From: Agrostemma githago
Lineage: Eukaryota > Streptophyta > Magnoliopsida > Caryophyllales > Caryophyllaceae
DNA length: 64,000 bases
Assembly: GCA_958450325.1 (NCBI GenBank)
Contig: OY288256.1
Coordinates: 17,020,557 to 17,084,556 of the forward strand
Direction: 5' to 3'
Shown here: piece by piece, positions 34,272 to 45,954 of the stretch
Layout of the letters: each line of letters begins with the position of its first letter
How positions within the stretch are numbered: position 1 is the first letter of the stretch
Made by a program: the position numbers and the translations under genes
The notes under the pieces: model-generated
What the model was told of the DNA's origin: nothing
The model's database searches: none
Seen by the model: the letters and a program-made list of their open reading frames with translations, nothing else

Positions 34272-36842
34272 CATCCCAAAGCCTGGTACTACAGGCTCGA
34301 TTCCAAGAAATACAAGACTTGGGACGACGTGGCGACTGAATTTGCTCGGAATTACGCTGATAATACCGAGATTCAGACTACAATGCGTACTTTGGAAGTG
34401 ATGGCCCAAGAGCCCAAAGAAGGGTTCACCAAATATCTCCAAAGATGGAGGGCCGAGAGTGTGAAGCTGGTGGATAAGCCCAGCGAGAAAGTCCTAGTGG
34501 AGGCCTTTGTCAAGAACCTCCTTCCATCCTACCGGGTCCATCTCCGGTATGCTGTCATTCCCAACTTTGCCACCCTAACTGAAATGGGTACAAGGATCGA
34601 GGATGACTTACGGATAGAGAACCTGACTAACGCTTCTACCAAGGGATATCAAGGGGCCAGTTCATCTGTGAGCAAGCCCACACCTGCAGCTGCAACTCGC
34701 AGTATCTTCGATGAGGTGAATCTACTGGATACCTCATCCAAAAAGAATACTCCAAATCGGGTATTCACGGATATAGGGACTACCTATACCTACACCTTAC
34801 AAAGGCTATCCTCAAAGGGCTTAATCCAACCGATAGGCCCAACTCCAGAAGTTCCAGTGAAGAAAAGATCCAAAAGCTACAATGCCCAAGCCTACTGCCA
34901 GTATCATCGAGGTAAAGGGCACGATACGGAGAATTGATGGAAACTGAAGCACCTGATCCAGGATCTGATTGAAAGCGGGAAAATACCGTTGCCCGGGGAC
35001 AAGCCGAGCAACAAGGAAAACCCATTCAGTGCCCATGCTATATTCCATGGAGAGGCAATCGACTGCTCACACCTCATTTCCCCCTTTATCCCACAAATTA
35101 ACGGGATATGGTTCGACGATGAGGAAGATGTGTACTTAGCAAAAGGGGAAGCTGTCCCCATCACTAGTGAAGAGGTTCGAAAAACTAAATCCAAAGCTCT
35201 AGCTACCAATCACCTCGCCGCCGCCGGGCGCTCTACCCCAACAACCGTCACTGAACCTGGAAGAACAGAGTCTACCCTTGAGGAACCAAGCAACGACACG
35301 GCCTTGGTCCAACAATTGAAGAGGGTTCGAGCTGATTTAACTTTATGGCAGTTACTAGTTAGCTTACAAGAACATCGGGAGGCACTGACTAAGGCTCTCG
35401 ATCAAATCAAGGTCGACTCACAGGTTACCTCCGCTGAAATGGTAGCCACTATCATGCCCTACCTCAAGGGCAAGTCCAAAGAAAAAGGCCCACTCATCAC
35501 CTTCTCTGAATCCGACCTTCCACCGTTCGGGACCGCCCATAACTTGGCCCTATACATCACGGTCATTTGCCGAGGGAAGTACCTCCCAATGACCCTTATC
35601 GACAACGGGTCCGCCGTGAATGTCCTACCTCTAAGGACCGCTAAAGCCCTCGGCATCACCGAGGCCGACTACCTCCCGACGGATCAAACTATCCAGGCTT
35701 TTGACGGAAGCCCAAAACCAGTTACCGGGGCCATTAAACTGACAATAATAACGAGCCCAATCGAAAAAGAACTGGAGTTTCAGGTGATTGATGTCACCTC
35801 GTCCTTCAACCTACTGCTCGGGAGGCCTTGGATCCATGCGGTCAAGGCCGTGTCTTCTACCCTTCATTGGAAGGTTAAAATGCCTCTTCAAGACGGTGTC
35901 ATCACACTGGAGGCAACCCCCATGACCGTGGCAAGCTGCAACGCCACGGGCCGGGCCGAACCACGGGGATTCGACTTCGTGAGAATGATTGAGGAGGAAT
36001 ATCTCTTCCGGCCCTACTTCACTACTAGCATCAATACGATGCTACAAAACTTGGGTTATCTACAGGGGGCCACTTCGAGGCCACATCTCGCGGCAGGGAA
36101 GGTTATCGAGGTCATAAATAACGGAGGCTCTCGATTCGGTTTGGGGTACATTACGGCCCCGGAAAATGTGGACCGGGCAAATGCAATCAAGTTTGTCACT
36201 CCAGTATTTGGGGCAATACAAGTGGGCCTTTACCAACCCACAATCACAAATCCCGCGACCAAAATGGCTCGGGAATGCAATTTCATCCCTGATGACATAT
36301 TCGCCCTTATCCAAACTGAATCCAAGGAAGGCGCCGACAATTCTGAACCCGTGCTGGGGCTCTTATCTGGAGAAGACAAGGCCATCCCCGCTCCTAAAGA
36401 AGATCTGGTCAATCTGATCCTCCGCAGAAACCGGTTCGACCCGACAAAGCTAATCTCCGAAGTTGGCGCAGATACCGGGAAGAGGGCCTGGAGGAAGACC
36501 ATCAAGTGGACCGACAGCCAGGGTCGAGTCAACAGGCTAATTGCCGGAGAAGGAGACATGCCGGATACCGAGTCCGAGTCTGAGTCGGAGTCAGAGTCCG
36601 AGTCTAGAGGTTCTGGTGCTAGAGTCCGGTCTGTAACCCCTATCCCCTTAGCCACTTCCACTGGAGTCTCGGGGCCTGTCCCGCGAGCTCTCCCTATCCC
36701 GCCTCTGACCAACGATCAGATGGCCGCTCTATTCGAGTTGTTCTCAGAATTTACTATTAATAATAATAACAAAAACCGTTCTGCTTACGACTTGTCTTAT
36801 TTCCAAAATTCTTTCGATTTCAAATTTTTTTATATGCAATGA
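34272..36842 (+). pseudogene. Tat A2 gag C-terminal half and protease
   Basis: One frame runs through, broken only by TGA at 34935. The gag part has the LEVMAQEPKEGFTKYLQRW capsid region and a CQYHRGKGHDTEN knuckle whose last Cys codon is the TGA. The protease region has LIDNGSAVNVLP (acidic-Gly-Ser motif, where the canonical form is DSG/DTG), GITEADY and LLLGRPWIHA. A Ser-Glu repeat (36570-36605) precedes a short linker. The start of gag was lost to recombination at the LTR. At 50038, where A3 has a stop, A2 keeps a Lys codon. Confidence 0.8.
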
Positions 36843-36948
36843 CATTGAGAAACCCAAAGAAAATGTATCTCTGCCTCTACATCTGATCGAGCAGCTCGAA
36901 CAAAGAGAATCCCGAGATCCGGTAATTGAAGAAACCGAGTCCATTAAC

Positions 36949-38299
36949 GTGGGAACCACTTTAGAGCCCCAGATGCTTAAGTTGGGCCTATCTTTAGATC
37001 CCGAGGAGAGAAAACAATTCGCAGACCTTCTCCAAGAGTTCAAAGACGTCTTCGCATGGTCCTACGAGGATATGACGGGAATAGATCGGGAAATAGCTGA
37101 ACATTGTATACCCATCAAAGATGGGTGTAAGCCGGTAAAATAGAAACTCCGGAGAATGAAGCCCGAATGGTCTCTCAAGGTCAAAGAAGAAGTCGACAAG
37201 CAATTCAAAGCGGGCAATATACAAGTGTCTGAATATCCAGACTGGGTTGCAAACATCGTGCCAGTACCCAAGAAGGACGGCAAGGTGCGGGTATGTGTGG
37301 ACTTCCGGGACCTTAACAAGGCCAGCCCAAAAGAAGATTTTCCGTTACCACACGTCGATATACTGGTGGATAACACGGCCTATCATGCTCTTCTATCATT
37401 CATGGACGGGTATGCCGGATACAATCAGATCAAAATGGCAGAAGAGGATATGAGTAAGACCACCTTCATTACACCTTGGGGTACTTACTGTTACACCGTT
37501 ATGCCATTTGGGCATATCAACGCCGGGGCCACTTATCAACGGACCGCCACTACTTTATTACACGATATGATGCATAAGGAAGTGGAGGTTTACGTGGACG
37601 ACATGATCGTCAAGTCCAAGGACCGAAGTGGGCACATCTCGGCCCTAAGAAAGTTTTTCACCAGAATGCGTAAGTACAATATGAGGCTAAACCCTCAAAA
37701 GTGAAGTTTTAGGGTAACATCGGGCAAATTACTGGGCTATATCGTGAGCCAACGCAGCATCGAGGTCGACCCCGCTAAAATCAAAGCCATCACCGAGATG
37801 CACCCACCCAAAACGAAAAATGAAATAAGGGGGTTCCTCGGGAAAGTCCAATACATCAGCCGGTTCATTTCAAAGTTAACCATGGTATGCGAGCCCATTT
37901 TCAAGAAACTGAAGATAGGAGAGCCGGTACTATGGGACGATAAATGTCAAACGGGTTTCGACATAATCAAGGAGATTCTGTCTGCCCCGCCGGTATTAAT
38001 GCCACCTCAACCCGGCCTGCCTTTGTTGTTATATCTAACAACGACCGAGACAGGCATGACGGCTATGCTAGCCCAGACAGTCGATTCAGAAGAACGGGCT
38101 ATTTACTACATTAGTAAGAAGTTCCTGGAATACGAGTGAAAGTACACAATGCTCGAAAAGACGTGCCTAGCTTTGGTTTGGGCCACTAAAAAGCTCCGAC
38201 ATTATATGCTCAGTCACGAGGTACATGTCTTATCCAAAATGGATCCTATTAAGTACCTGTTCGAGAAGCCCATCCTTAACGGCCGGATGTCCAGATGGA
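36949..38299 (+). pseudogene. Tat A2 reverse transcriptase and RNase H fragment
   Basis: One frame runs from 36949 to the junction with three stops: TAG at 37141 (Gln in A1 and A3), TGA at 37702 (Cys in A1) and TGA at 38137 (Cys in A1 and A3). RT motifs VPKKDGKVRVCVDFRDLN, MPFGHINAG and YVDD are present. The RNase H-like domain has LYLTTTETG, lacking the expected Asp. The fragment stops at MSRW, where a family-C LTR begins at 38300. Confidence 0.8.
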
Positions 38300-38555
38300 T
38301 GATAAGTGTCATTTGTAGTGCCTATTTTGTAGTGTTTTGGTCCCATTTTCCTTGTGGAATCGCTCTTTGGGAGCGATTTATGGGCTTCTTATGCTTCCTT
38401 TAGTTCGTTTCAGGTTCCCGAGACCGATTTGGAAGAGTTGGAGCGATTCCGACTCGATACTTACACATTTTGGAGCCAACGGAGTAAAGGAAAGATGCCT
38501 CGATGCCTTGGAATCGACCCCGAGACCTTGGGACCCAATATCGAGCCTCCGAGAC
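38300..38555 (+). repeat. family-C LTR, first 256 bp only
   Basis: It begins TGATAAGTGTC directly after Tat sequence and follows the C LTR to CTCCGAGACC. It then switches to unrelated sequence with a short GAGACCT overlap. The array and TATA box are not included. Confidence 0.82.
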
Positions 38556-39451
38556 CTTGAGACCTTCTCGGTATAGAGCTCGTCGAACAGTGGCTTAGGC
38601 ACGGGAGCGTCGAGATGATGTGAATGAGTTTAGGATGGTGCGGTTTTTTTGACGTGTGAGATGACGGATTCGGCCGGATGGTGGGGTCGGGATCGTCGGG
38701 TTATTTTTTGGTATTTCGATGCTTCTTTGGCTTGAGATCGTAGATGGTATTTATTTTTTGAATGTCTATAGTTGAATATGGATGACTAAAAATCTGTCTC
38801 TTCAATGTTGAATGGAGGATCCTATTTATAGGTGCAGAGGATTAGGAGAGGTATCTTGCTTGGACAACAAGAAATACCGGTTTGGATAGGAAACGCGATA
38901 GTTCGAAAGGGAACGAAAGTCTCGTTTCTTGGTGGGGAAGCCGAGTATCTCGGCTGAAAGGGAGAGTTGGCCGAGTATTTCGGCTGTTTTGGATACCTCG
39001 GCCGAGTGTTTGAGCTCGGTCGATGAATTATTTTGGTTTTCGGATAGAATTCCTACTTGAGCTCGAATTCTATCCTTAAACGGATTTGTTTAATATTTTT
39101 TGAAGCTGATTTTTCATGGTATTTGAGACCGAATCAGCCACGTGAGGTGTCACGGCTGACTCGCGTGTCTCGAGAATATTTTTGACCGGGTTTTGAATCG
39201 GTCGCAAAAAGACGGTTTTACCCCTGCTGTCGGAATCGACCCAAATTAGTCTCATTTGACTCGAAACGACCCACTGGGCCTGAATTTGAGGTTGGTTTTG
39301 TAAGATTTGTACTCCTTAATAAGCCTAAACCAAATGTCCATGATTTCGAGCCCATATCCGAGTCCATTAAAGCATGTTTGCGTCCGATCATCATCGGGTG
39401 TTTGGCGGGAACTACTATAGACACCTAGCGGTCAAAATGTGGGTGTCTACA
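38556..39451 (-). repeat. minus-strand Tat-related LTR fragment (D)
   Basis: On the minus strand it begins TGTAGACACCCAC at 39451 and follows the Tat LTR for about 230 bp, then diverges, so it is a separate subfamily. It carries GCCGAG-TAT-CTCGGC-type palindromes (38940-39020) and, about 110 bp further on, TATAAATA (38830-38823). The far end is lost at the junction with the C LTR stub. Its terminus sits exactly on the flanking A3 LTR sequence, so it arrived by insertion followed by deletion. Confidence 0.7.
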
Positions 39452-39876
39452 CATCTAATTCGACAAGAATTAATACGGCACTATAAACGCGGAGGGAATT
39501 TATATCGTTTTGGTTAATTTAAAACGACTTATAACAATTCCTTTTTTTTATCTCGCTCTAATATCCGATGTCGATTCAATAATCGCATGTTGGATACGAC
39601 GAGTATCATACACGCGAATCGAGCATAAATTACACAATATTTACGCCCGATTCAACACAATCAACGATTTATCAAAATCCGAATCGAGCATAAATTATAC
39701 AATATTTATGCCCGATTCGGCAGAATCATCGAATTAGCAAAATCAAAAGCAATTTCGAAATCGATAAAAAAATCGCAAGCGAACCCTAGTTCGTACAGGG
39801 GGCACTCGACCGAGTGGGCTACGCACCCCAAAAACCGAGACAGAATGATTCTTTTGACCACCACTCGGTCGAGTCC
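39452..39876 (+). repeat. 5' LTR of Tat A3, left remnant
   Basis: It matches 59846-60289 of the intact LTR with small indels. Its first 1.26 kb, including the promoter, has been replaced by fragment D. It resumes at 47592 beyond element C. Confidence 0.85.
39872..39876 (+). repeat. left target-site duplication of C (AGTCC)
   Basis: It equals 47592-47596. The unoccupied site is visible in the sister LTR at about 60282-60288. Confidence 0.95.
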
Positions 39877-41512
39877 TGATAAGTGTGATTTGTAGTGCCT
39901 ATTTTGTAGTGTTTTGGTCCCATTTTCCTTGTAGAATCGCTCCTTGGGAGCGGTTTAGGGGCTTCTTATGCTTCCTTTAGTTCGTTTCAGGTTCCCGAGA
40001 CCGGTTTGGAAGAGTTGGAGCGATTCCGACTCGATACATACACATTTTGGAGCCAACGGAGTAAAGAAACGATCAGTCGATGCCTTGGAGTCGACCCCGA
40101 GGCCTTGGGACCCAATCCCGAGTCTTCGAGACCCGATCCCGAGTACCGAGAATCGATGGGAAGCCCATGAGAAGCAAGGAGGGACCATAGAGAGCATATT
40201 GGAGGCCTACAGAGCCTTCCCGACCGAGACCAAGTGCCATCTCGATCGGGAAGAGGTGCACGTTTAAGGAGGTTGCTGTGAAGAGCCGTCTCGGCCGAGA
40301 CGAATCTTGTCTCGGTCGGGACCACCCCTTCCCGACCGGGACCACCCCGTCTCGGCCGGGACGGGCCTGCTGCAGCTCCGCCTTGTTTTCTTTCTTCTCC
40401 CTTCCACTTGTAACCCTATATATACTCTTCCCTTGTTTTGTTAAGCTTATGTTAGACATTACCCAAGAACCCTAGATTTTTTTAGCCTAGATTAGCATAG
40501 ATTAGAGTAGATTAGTTGGTAATTAGTCTTTAATCATAGATTAGTGCTTGTAATTTGGGCATTCTTCAAGATCTTCACCAAGATTGACAACCTTGGATGT
40601 TTGTTTTGGGTTCTTCCATTTATGCAAGTTTTCTTCTTCTTTTCATCTTCTAGTTTGGTATTATCTCTTTTCCTTTCTCTTGTTTATTGTTTTATTATTC
40701 AAGTTTGAATCTTTAGTTCTTGTTTATTGTTTTGTTCTTCATTCTTGCTAGTTTCATATATGCATCCTCTTGTTCTTGCTTTGATTTCCCTTGGTAGTGT
40801 TAGTTTTAGAATAGATATGTTAGAGTAGATCTTTGCTAGGGTTAGTGAGGTGATTAGGGTGTTAATGGATGATTAAGGGATTGTTGGAGATGTTGGTGGG
40901 AGATTTGGGTTTCCCCTTAGTTTGTTGCACATCACATGTTTGTTGAAATGCTTGAATGACTAAGTAGTTGCGAATGCTTGTTCTTCTTGCCTTTCTCTTG
41001 TGGGTGTTAGTTTGTTTGTGGGTTCGGTTCCCTCACTAAGTTGCGAGAGCCCGGTGAGGACGACCCCTAGGTCGGTCTAAGTTGCGAGAGCCCGGATGCG
41101 ACCTAGGCCTATAGCATGCTAGTACTCCGTTTGTCGTTTGTGTCGCCAAGGTGGGTTTTAGGATGAACCTCTAGGTGAGTCTAAGTTGCGAGAGCCCGGG
41201 CATTACCTAGATTACCCTACTACCTCCTTCACTCTAGTTCTCCCTCGACCATTCCATTACCTCTTTGACCCCGACCTAACCCTAGTCTTCCTTCTTAGTG
41301 TTATCCTAGTTTCCCTTAGTCCTAGTTTTAGACCTTAGACTATTCCTAGTCTCCCCCTTAGACTAGCTCGTCTCGAACCTAGTCCTAGACCGTAGCATAC
41401 CCTAGTCCGACCTCCCGTCCCTGTGGATTCGACCCGACTTACCCTAGCTACCCTAGTTAGGTTTTGCCGGTTTTATTTGACGGTTGGGATTCACGACAAA
41501 TCCCACCCATCA
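39877..41512 (+). repeat. 5' LTR of C (1636 bp)
   Basis: TGATAAGTGTG to CCCACCCATCA; direct repeat of 45955-47591. It includes the phased array, a TATA box and several GTTGCGAGAGCCCG units (41040-41200). Confidence 0.95.
40219..40424 (+). promoter_or_regulatory. C LTR promoter: six phased palindromes and TATA
   Basis: Sites of the CYCG-NN-CGRG type are centred at 40223, 40245, 40294, 40315, 40335 and 40355, with spacings of 22, 49, 21, 20 and 20 bp. TATATATA is at 40417-40424. The same array lies in the 3' LTR at about 46297-46440. Spacing is almost that of the Tat promoter array. Confidence 0.65.
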
Positions 41513-41515
41513 AAT

Positions 41516-41533
41516 TGGCACCGTTGCCGGGGA
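41516..41533 (+). promoter_or_regulatory. primer-binding site of C
   Basis: TGGCACCGTTGCCGGGGA lies three bases after the LTR. It differs from the tRNA-Asp-complementary site of B by one base. Confidence 0.85.
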
Positions 41534-41682
41534 CGGCGTAGTTTAGACTTTTGTTTGCTTTGTTGTGGACTTTGTTCTTGACTTTTGTGTTCTCTTCTCC
41601 TTGTGTATCTCCGTTTTTCTTCTTGTGTGCTATTCCATCTTCCTAGTGCCTCAAAAGCACTAGGATACTAACGTTTTCTCAA

Positions 41683-42996
41683 GTGCTTCTAGCTCATCCT
41701 AGGTGCCAAAGCGACGTTATGGACATGGCTCGTCCAAGCTACCATCAACCATCACGGGACAACTTTGGGGCAAATGGCCAAGTCCCGAAATTTCACCAAC
41801 CATATCAACCTCATCAACAATCTTATGAACGACCTCCTTATGGTTACCAAGAAAGTTGTCAAGGATCATTCCAACATCCTAACAACTACCAAACACCCTC
41901 ACATAACCCACAACCGAAAATCCCCGACTTCGAAACTTGTCAAATGTTCGTCCAAATGCAAAAGAGTCAACAAGAGGCGACAATGACATTGCAAAAGAGC
42001 CAACAAGAGATGATGATTTTAATGCAAAAGGGTCAACAAGTGATGATGACCTACATACAAGGGGTTGAAAAGGAGCTTAAGGCCCAAATAGGGGTGCAAG
42101 ATGCTCGCATCAATGCACTCATGGCTCATATCACGATGTCGGCCACTCGAGCTCCAGAACATGTTGAGGAAGGCTCATTTGGGCAAGAGGGTCGGGTGTC
42201 TCCACAAGAAATTCAACCCGATCGTGATGCTACAAATGAGGAAGAGAGGGTTAATCATGAGGTCATGGTTGAGTGTTGCTTGGATAGTATGGGAAGAAGG
42301 GAGGAAGTTGAAGCTTGAAGGGCCGACAATGAGGAGGAGAGTGAACACGATTCTCGAGATAACTCTTGGGGAGCCAATGTATTGGCGATAAAATTGGATT
42401 TGTTCGATTTTCTTCGTGATGAACCACTAGACAATCCAAAGCCAAGTGAAGACATACCTCCTCTAGGCCATATTGACAAGGTGAGTGAAAAGGAGCGCAA
42501 TACTTGGGAAAAAGAAGTAGATGCCTTGGAACTTGCTTTGTATGGGAATTTGGAGGATCCTAAAGCCTCCAATGAAGAAAACTTGATGCCTTCTCCTCCT
42601 CTACCCCACTCGTTGCCTAGTCCCTTGTCTTGTGAGATGGTTGGTGAAGAGGATCCTTGTCGGGCGGTGGAAAAGAGTTCCACTCTCGACCCCGTAGAAG
42701 AAGCGACACCCTTAGGGTGTGATCTCCCGCATCATATTGCCGAGCACGACTCTAGACCACTATACCTACCGGATGGTCATAAGAGTCGTTGCTATCATGG
42801 TTCCGAAGACCCGGAAGATCACGAGAACCCCGAGCATAATGAAGATGATCGCTTCTTCCCTCCGACTTGGAAGCTCTTGGAAGTGGCTAGGCTCGGCCAT
42901 GTGAGCTTAATTGAAGATGTTGCTAGAGCATTTGACTTACTCCTTCGAGCTCTTGATGGCTATGGAGGTGTAGTTGGAGAGAGTATTTTAGTGTAA
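41683..42996 (+). pseudogene. reduced gag-like gene of C, one in-frame stop
   Basis: One frame of 437 codons, broken by TGA at 42316. The capsid domain found in B is missing. What remains begins with a Gln/Tyr/Pro-rich part, then Met/Gln-rich repeats (KSQQE, KGQQ) that may form a coiled coil (about residues 85-150). A long acidic region follows, then the C-terminal module PTWKLLEVARLGHVSL and RAFDLLLRALDGYGG, shared with B. The start ATG at 41683 is the first of the frame after the primer-binding site; the true start is uncertain. The protein is unlikely to assemble particles alone. Confidence 0.68.
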
Positions 42997-43273
42997 ATGT
43001 CTTTTCCCTTTCTTTTGTGCTTGTATTTGTGTTTATGTTTGTATAGTTTGGTTTCTAGGGTTGTTAGTTTTTGAGAAATTCTTGTTTATTTGGATTGTTG
43101 ATGAGCGATGTGAGGGAGGGATTTTGATGTGTGTTTGAGCCTTGTTTGATAGGTGAAGTGAAGGCGATTCCTAGAAAGGAATAGCTAATGATAGAGCTTG
43201 GATCGTGAGTATGGGAATCGGTTTTTGAAGCTTTGGTGAAGCTTTTGGGGTTTTGGAGGTCAAGAAGACCCAT
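42997..43273 (+). other. noncoding stretch after the C gag-like gene
   Basis: No gene is visible. It links the gag-like frame to the internal palindrome array. Confidence 0.5.
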
Positions 43274-43274
43274 C

Positions 43275-43475
43275 CCGGGCGGGAAGGGAGCTTCCCGACC
43301 GGGACGAGTGTGTCATCCCGACCGGGAAGGAGCCGTCCCGATCGGGATGATGGTGCCATATTTCAAGATTTCTGGAGTGGCTTCCCGACCGGGAAGGGTT
43401 TATCATCCCGATCGGGATCATCTATCCCAACCGGGATGGTCCCCTACTCCTTTTTGGTGCCTCTTCTTCGACATT
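43275..43475 (+). promoter_or_regulatory. internal palindrome array of C
   Basis: TCCCG-NN-CGGGA sites are centred at 43278, 43298, 43321, 43341, 43388, 43411 and 43430, with spacings of 20, 23, 20, 47, 23 and 19 bp. CATTTAAG near 43469 is a weak TATA candidate. It occupies the position of the ORF1-upstream array in B, but no ORF1 follows in C. Confidence 0.6.
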
Positions 43476-43941
43476 TAAGCCCACCCAACCATTGTATACC
43501 CTCACCCAACCTCCCTACTTATCCTTTCTCATATCATACCATCCATATACTTCATTTTCATACCCTTACTTCATCTCCTATCCACTTGGCACCGACCTTC
43601 ACATCAATTTCCACCCCTCACACCATTACTACCTCTACCACGTGTTTTATCAAGTTCAAAGCGGGATAGCAATGATGAAGACAAGCAAGTGCCTATATTG
43701 ATCTACGAGACGATGGAGCGAGTGAGTTGCTATCCTAATGGTACGGCAACTATCCTTTCTTTTCCGTCTTTTATTGCTTGTTTTCCTTTGTTTACTCCCC
43801 TTCCCTTATCATTTGGGTCATGGTGGTCTTCGAGGCCTTGGTATATGTTGCTCCCGACTCTCGATGAGTCCTTTTCAAAATCCAAATTTTACAAGTTTTT
43901 CACCCTTTTTTGTTGGATTTAGTCGGATTTAGGGGGAATCC
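43476..43941 (+). other. leader-like stretch of C where ORF1 has been lost
   Basis: A pyrimidine-rich leader like that before ORF1 in B is followed by only a very short frame. I see no ORF1 motifs, so ORF1 was probably deleted. Confidence 0.5.
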
Positions 43942-44064
43942 GGGCTAGGTGACTTGATTACACCTAGCCCTTCCCTCCCATTTCCTTTTATTTCATTCTT
44001 TTTATTTTTCTTCCCCCTTCCATATCTATTCTTGTCTCGGCCCATGGTGACTTGACTACACCCC
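43942..44064 (+). other. two hairpins with the 9-base loop (C)
   Basis: GGGCTAGGTG and CACCTAGCCC (43942-43970) form a perfect 10-bp stem around ACTTGATTA. A second, weaker copy at 44046-44064 has GGTG/CACC around ACTTGACTA. They correspond to the hairpins of B at 10846-11051. Confidence 0.65.
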
Positions 44065-44165
44065 GGTCGGACACCTTCTACCTTTTCTTCTTCTTCATTT
44101 TTGATTTTTAGCTTTATTTTCGTAGTTTCTTTTCTTTTTCTTTTGTCTCTCCGCACACTACGATT

Positions 44166-44203
44166 GAGCATATGAGGACATTGCTCGGTTTAAGTGTGGG
44201 GGA
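44166..44203 (+). promoter_or_regulatory. internal AGGA hairpin with G tract (C)
   Basis: GAGCATATG and CATTGCTC pair around AGGA with one bulged base. AAGTGTGGGGGAG follows, as at the true polypurine tract. Confidence 0.6.
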
Positions 44204-45916
44204 GCGATATTCTAGTATAGTTTAGTTTATTTTCGTAGTTTTTCCGAAAAAAATCTTCAAAAACCCTAAAAATTTGAAAAATTTCACAAAAATCAAAAAG
44301 ATTTTATTTTGTGTCTTTTCCTTTTTGTGTCGTTATGTCGTATTTTTGTTTTGTTGTGCGTGTTTTGCCCCTCTTTTTTCCTTATAGGTTGCCTAATCGC
44401 CGTTAGCTTTGGTGAGCTTTCAAGACTTCCGGTAACATCTCTTCATCCCTTTTTCCCTCTTTGCTTCTTGTGAGTTTGGAGGAGATTTTTGATGATGTGT
44501 GCTCGGGAGGAGCTTTGTAAAGATTGTGGTGGATTTGGAGACTTGTTTGAAGATCGGGGTGGTGTTTGTTTTGTTTATGTGTTGTTTCTCCTTGTTTTGT
44601 TTTGTTTTGTCTCTTTTTCTTTCATTTTCGTTGTGTCTTTGTTTTGTGTTTTGTTGTGTGTCATGTGTGTAAGCAGTTTTCGAAAACCCGGTTTAGAGGC
44701 TAGTGTGCAAGTGTTTACTTTCCCTTCCTAGTTGTATAAATCGAGTCTTGGACTTTAGTCTAGTAGAATGACCCTAAATCAATGATTTCGTTGGTCCTTT
44801 ACTTTGAGTCCACCTAGCTTACTAGGAATTTACTACGGGATTTACATTTTGACCATTATGACCACCCACGGTGTGAAAAGGCCTTGGTTGCCGAGTCCCC
44901 ACTCTTAGGTGACCATGTTCGGAATCGTTAGATTAGTCCAAGTTCTCCCCTTTTTGTGAGTATGAAGGGAAGACGTCGTCCCGACATACTCATTTCCCTA
45001 CTTCCTACACAAATCCACACAATAAAAATGCAATTTGTTGATTCTCTCTTTCTTAATTGTCAAGAAATGCCAAGAAAAGCCAAATCTTGCCAAAAAAAGG
45101 GCAAAGAAAAGAAAAGAAAGAAAAATGAAAGAAAGAAAAGAAATGAAGAAAAAGAAAAAGCACAAAAGCAAAAAAAGAAAATAGAAAAGAAGAAAAAGAA
45201 TGGCATGGCAAAACAAGGCAAAAATGCGAAAGAAAAGAGAAAATGCCAAAAGAAAACTCGACTCACAAAAATAACCCCTACCTCTCAAAATAAGCCTTTT
45301 TCCGACTTTTGCCGTGAAGAGCCTACCAAAGGAGCGAGTCCCTAGGAAGGATGATAGCGGCATTAGTCGGTCTTCCCTCATTTTGCATGTTTTCCACCTT
45401 TTTACTTGGACTAGTTAGGCGGTTTTGGACATGGGACGACCCTCTTGGCTCACGCTAAAGGGGGCGGGGTCTCACTTACCTACAGTGTCGACTAACACCG
45501 TGGTTCTTCACTTTCCCACTCCGCCGATCGTCCCGTAGTACGTTTTTAGAAAGTTAGGAGGAACTAGGTAAGTTACCAACGTTTTTATTGCTTTATCGTC
45601 ATACTATTAGGGTTTAGTTCACCTTGGTTTGTATTGCTAGCTTGGGAACGTTGTCACTTACCTCGAGTCCTAAACCGGTGTTTCATTCACTGCTTTTGGA
45701 GGGAAGCGGTATTTGTTTTTCTTTTGGGTGCAACCGATTATGTGCTTGTTTGTGTGTTTCTTTGTTTGTGTGTTTTGTGTCCGGTTGCATCCACAGTTTT
45801 GTCGCAAGACCCGACTTGCCTTGCGGAGTGCACTTTTCCTCTAAGTGCACTCGCGTGAGTTGAAAGGGCGTAGGGTGCGCTAATACCCACTCGGCTAGTT
45901 TAGTAGATAGCATGTG
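44204..45916 (+). other. 3' noncoding region of C, conserved with B
   Basis: No gene is supported. Blocks near 44735-44880 and 45420-45540 match B. A purine-rich stretch, 45060-45250, reads as Lys-rich peptide but is better seen as low-complexity sequence. Confidence 0.55.
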
Positions 45917-45954
45917 CTTACTCGAGGGCGAGTAAGGGTTAAGTGTGGGGGAGT
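45917..45954 (+). promoter_or_regulatory. hairpin and polypurine tract of C
   Basis: CTTACTCG and CGAGTAAG form a perfect 8-bp stem around AGGG. AAGTGTGGGGGAGT then abuts the LTR at 45955. Confidence 0.85.

Larger units (their letters stand above)
34272..38299 (+). mobile_element. Tat fragment A2 (mid-gag to RNase H)
   Basis: Internal Tat sequence without LTRs of its own. It starts in mid-gag exactly at the end of one family-C LTR and stops in the RNase H region exactly at the start of another. Confidence 0.82.

Noticed and set aside
44956..45345. Lys-rich 129-codon open frame in C as a gene
   Set aside because: Low-complexity purine-rich sequence; the counterpart in B is shorter and not collinear as protein.
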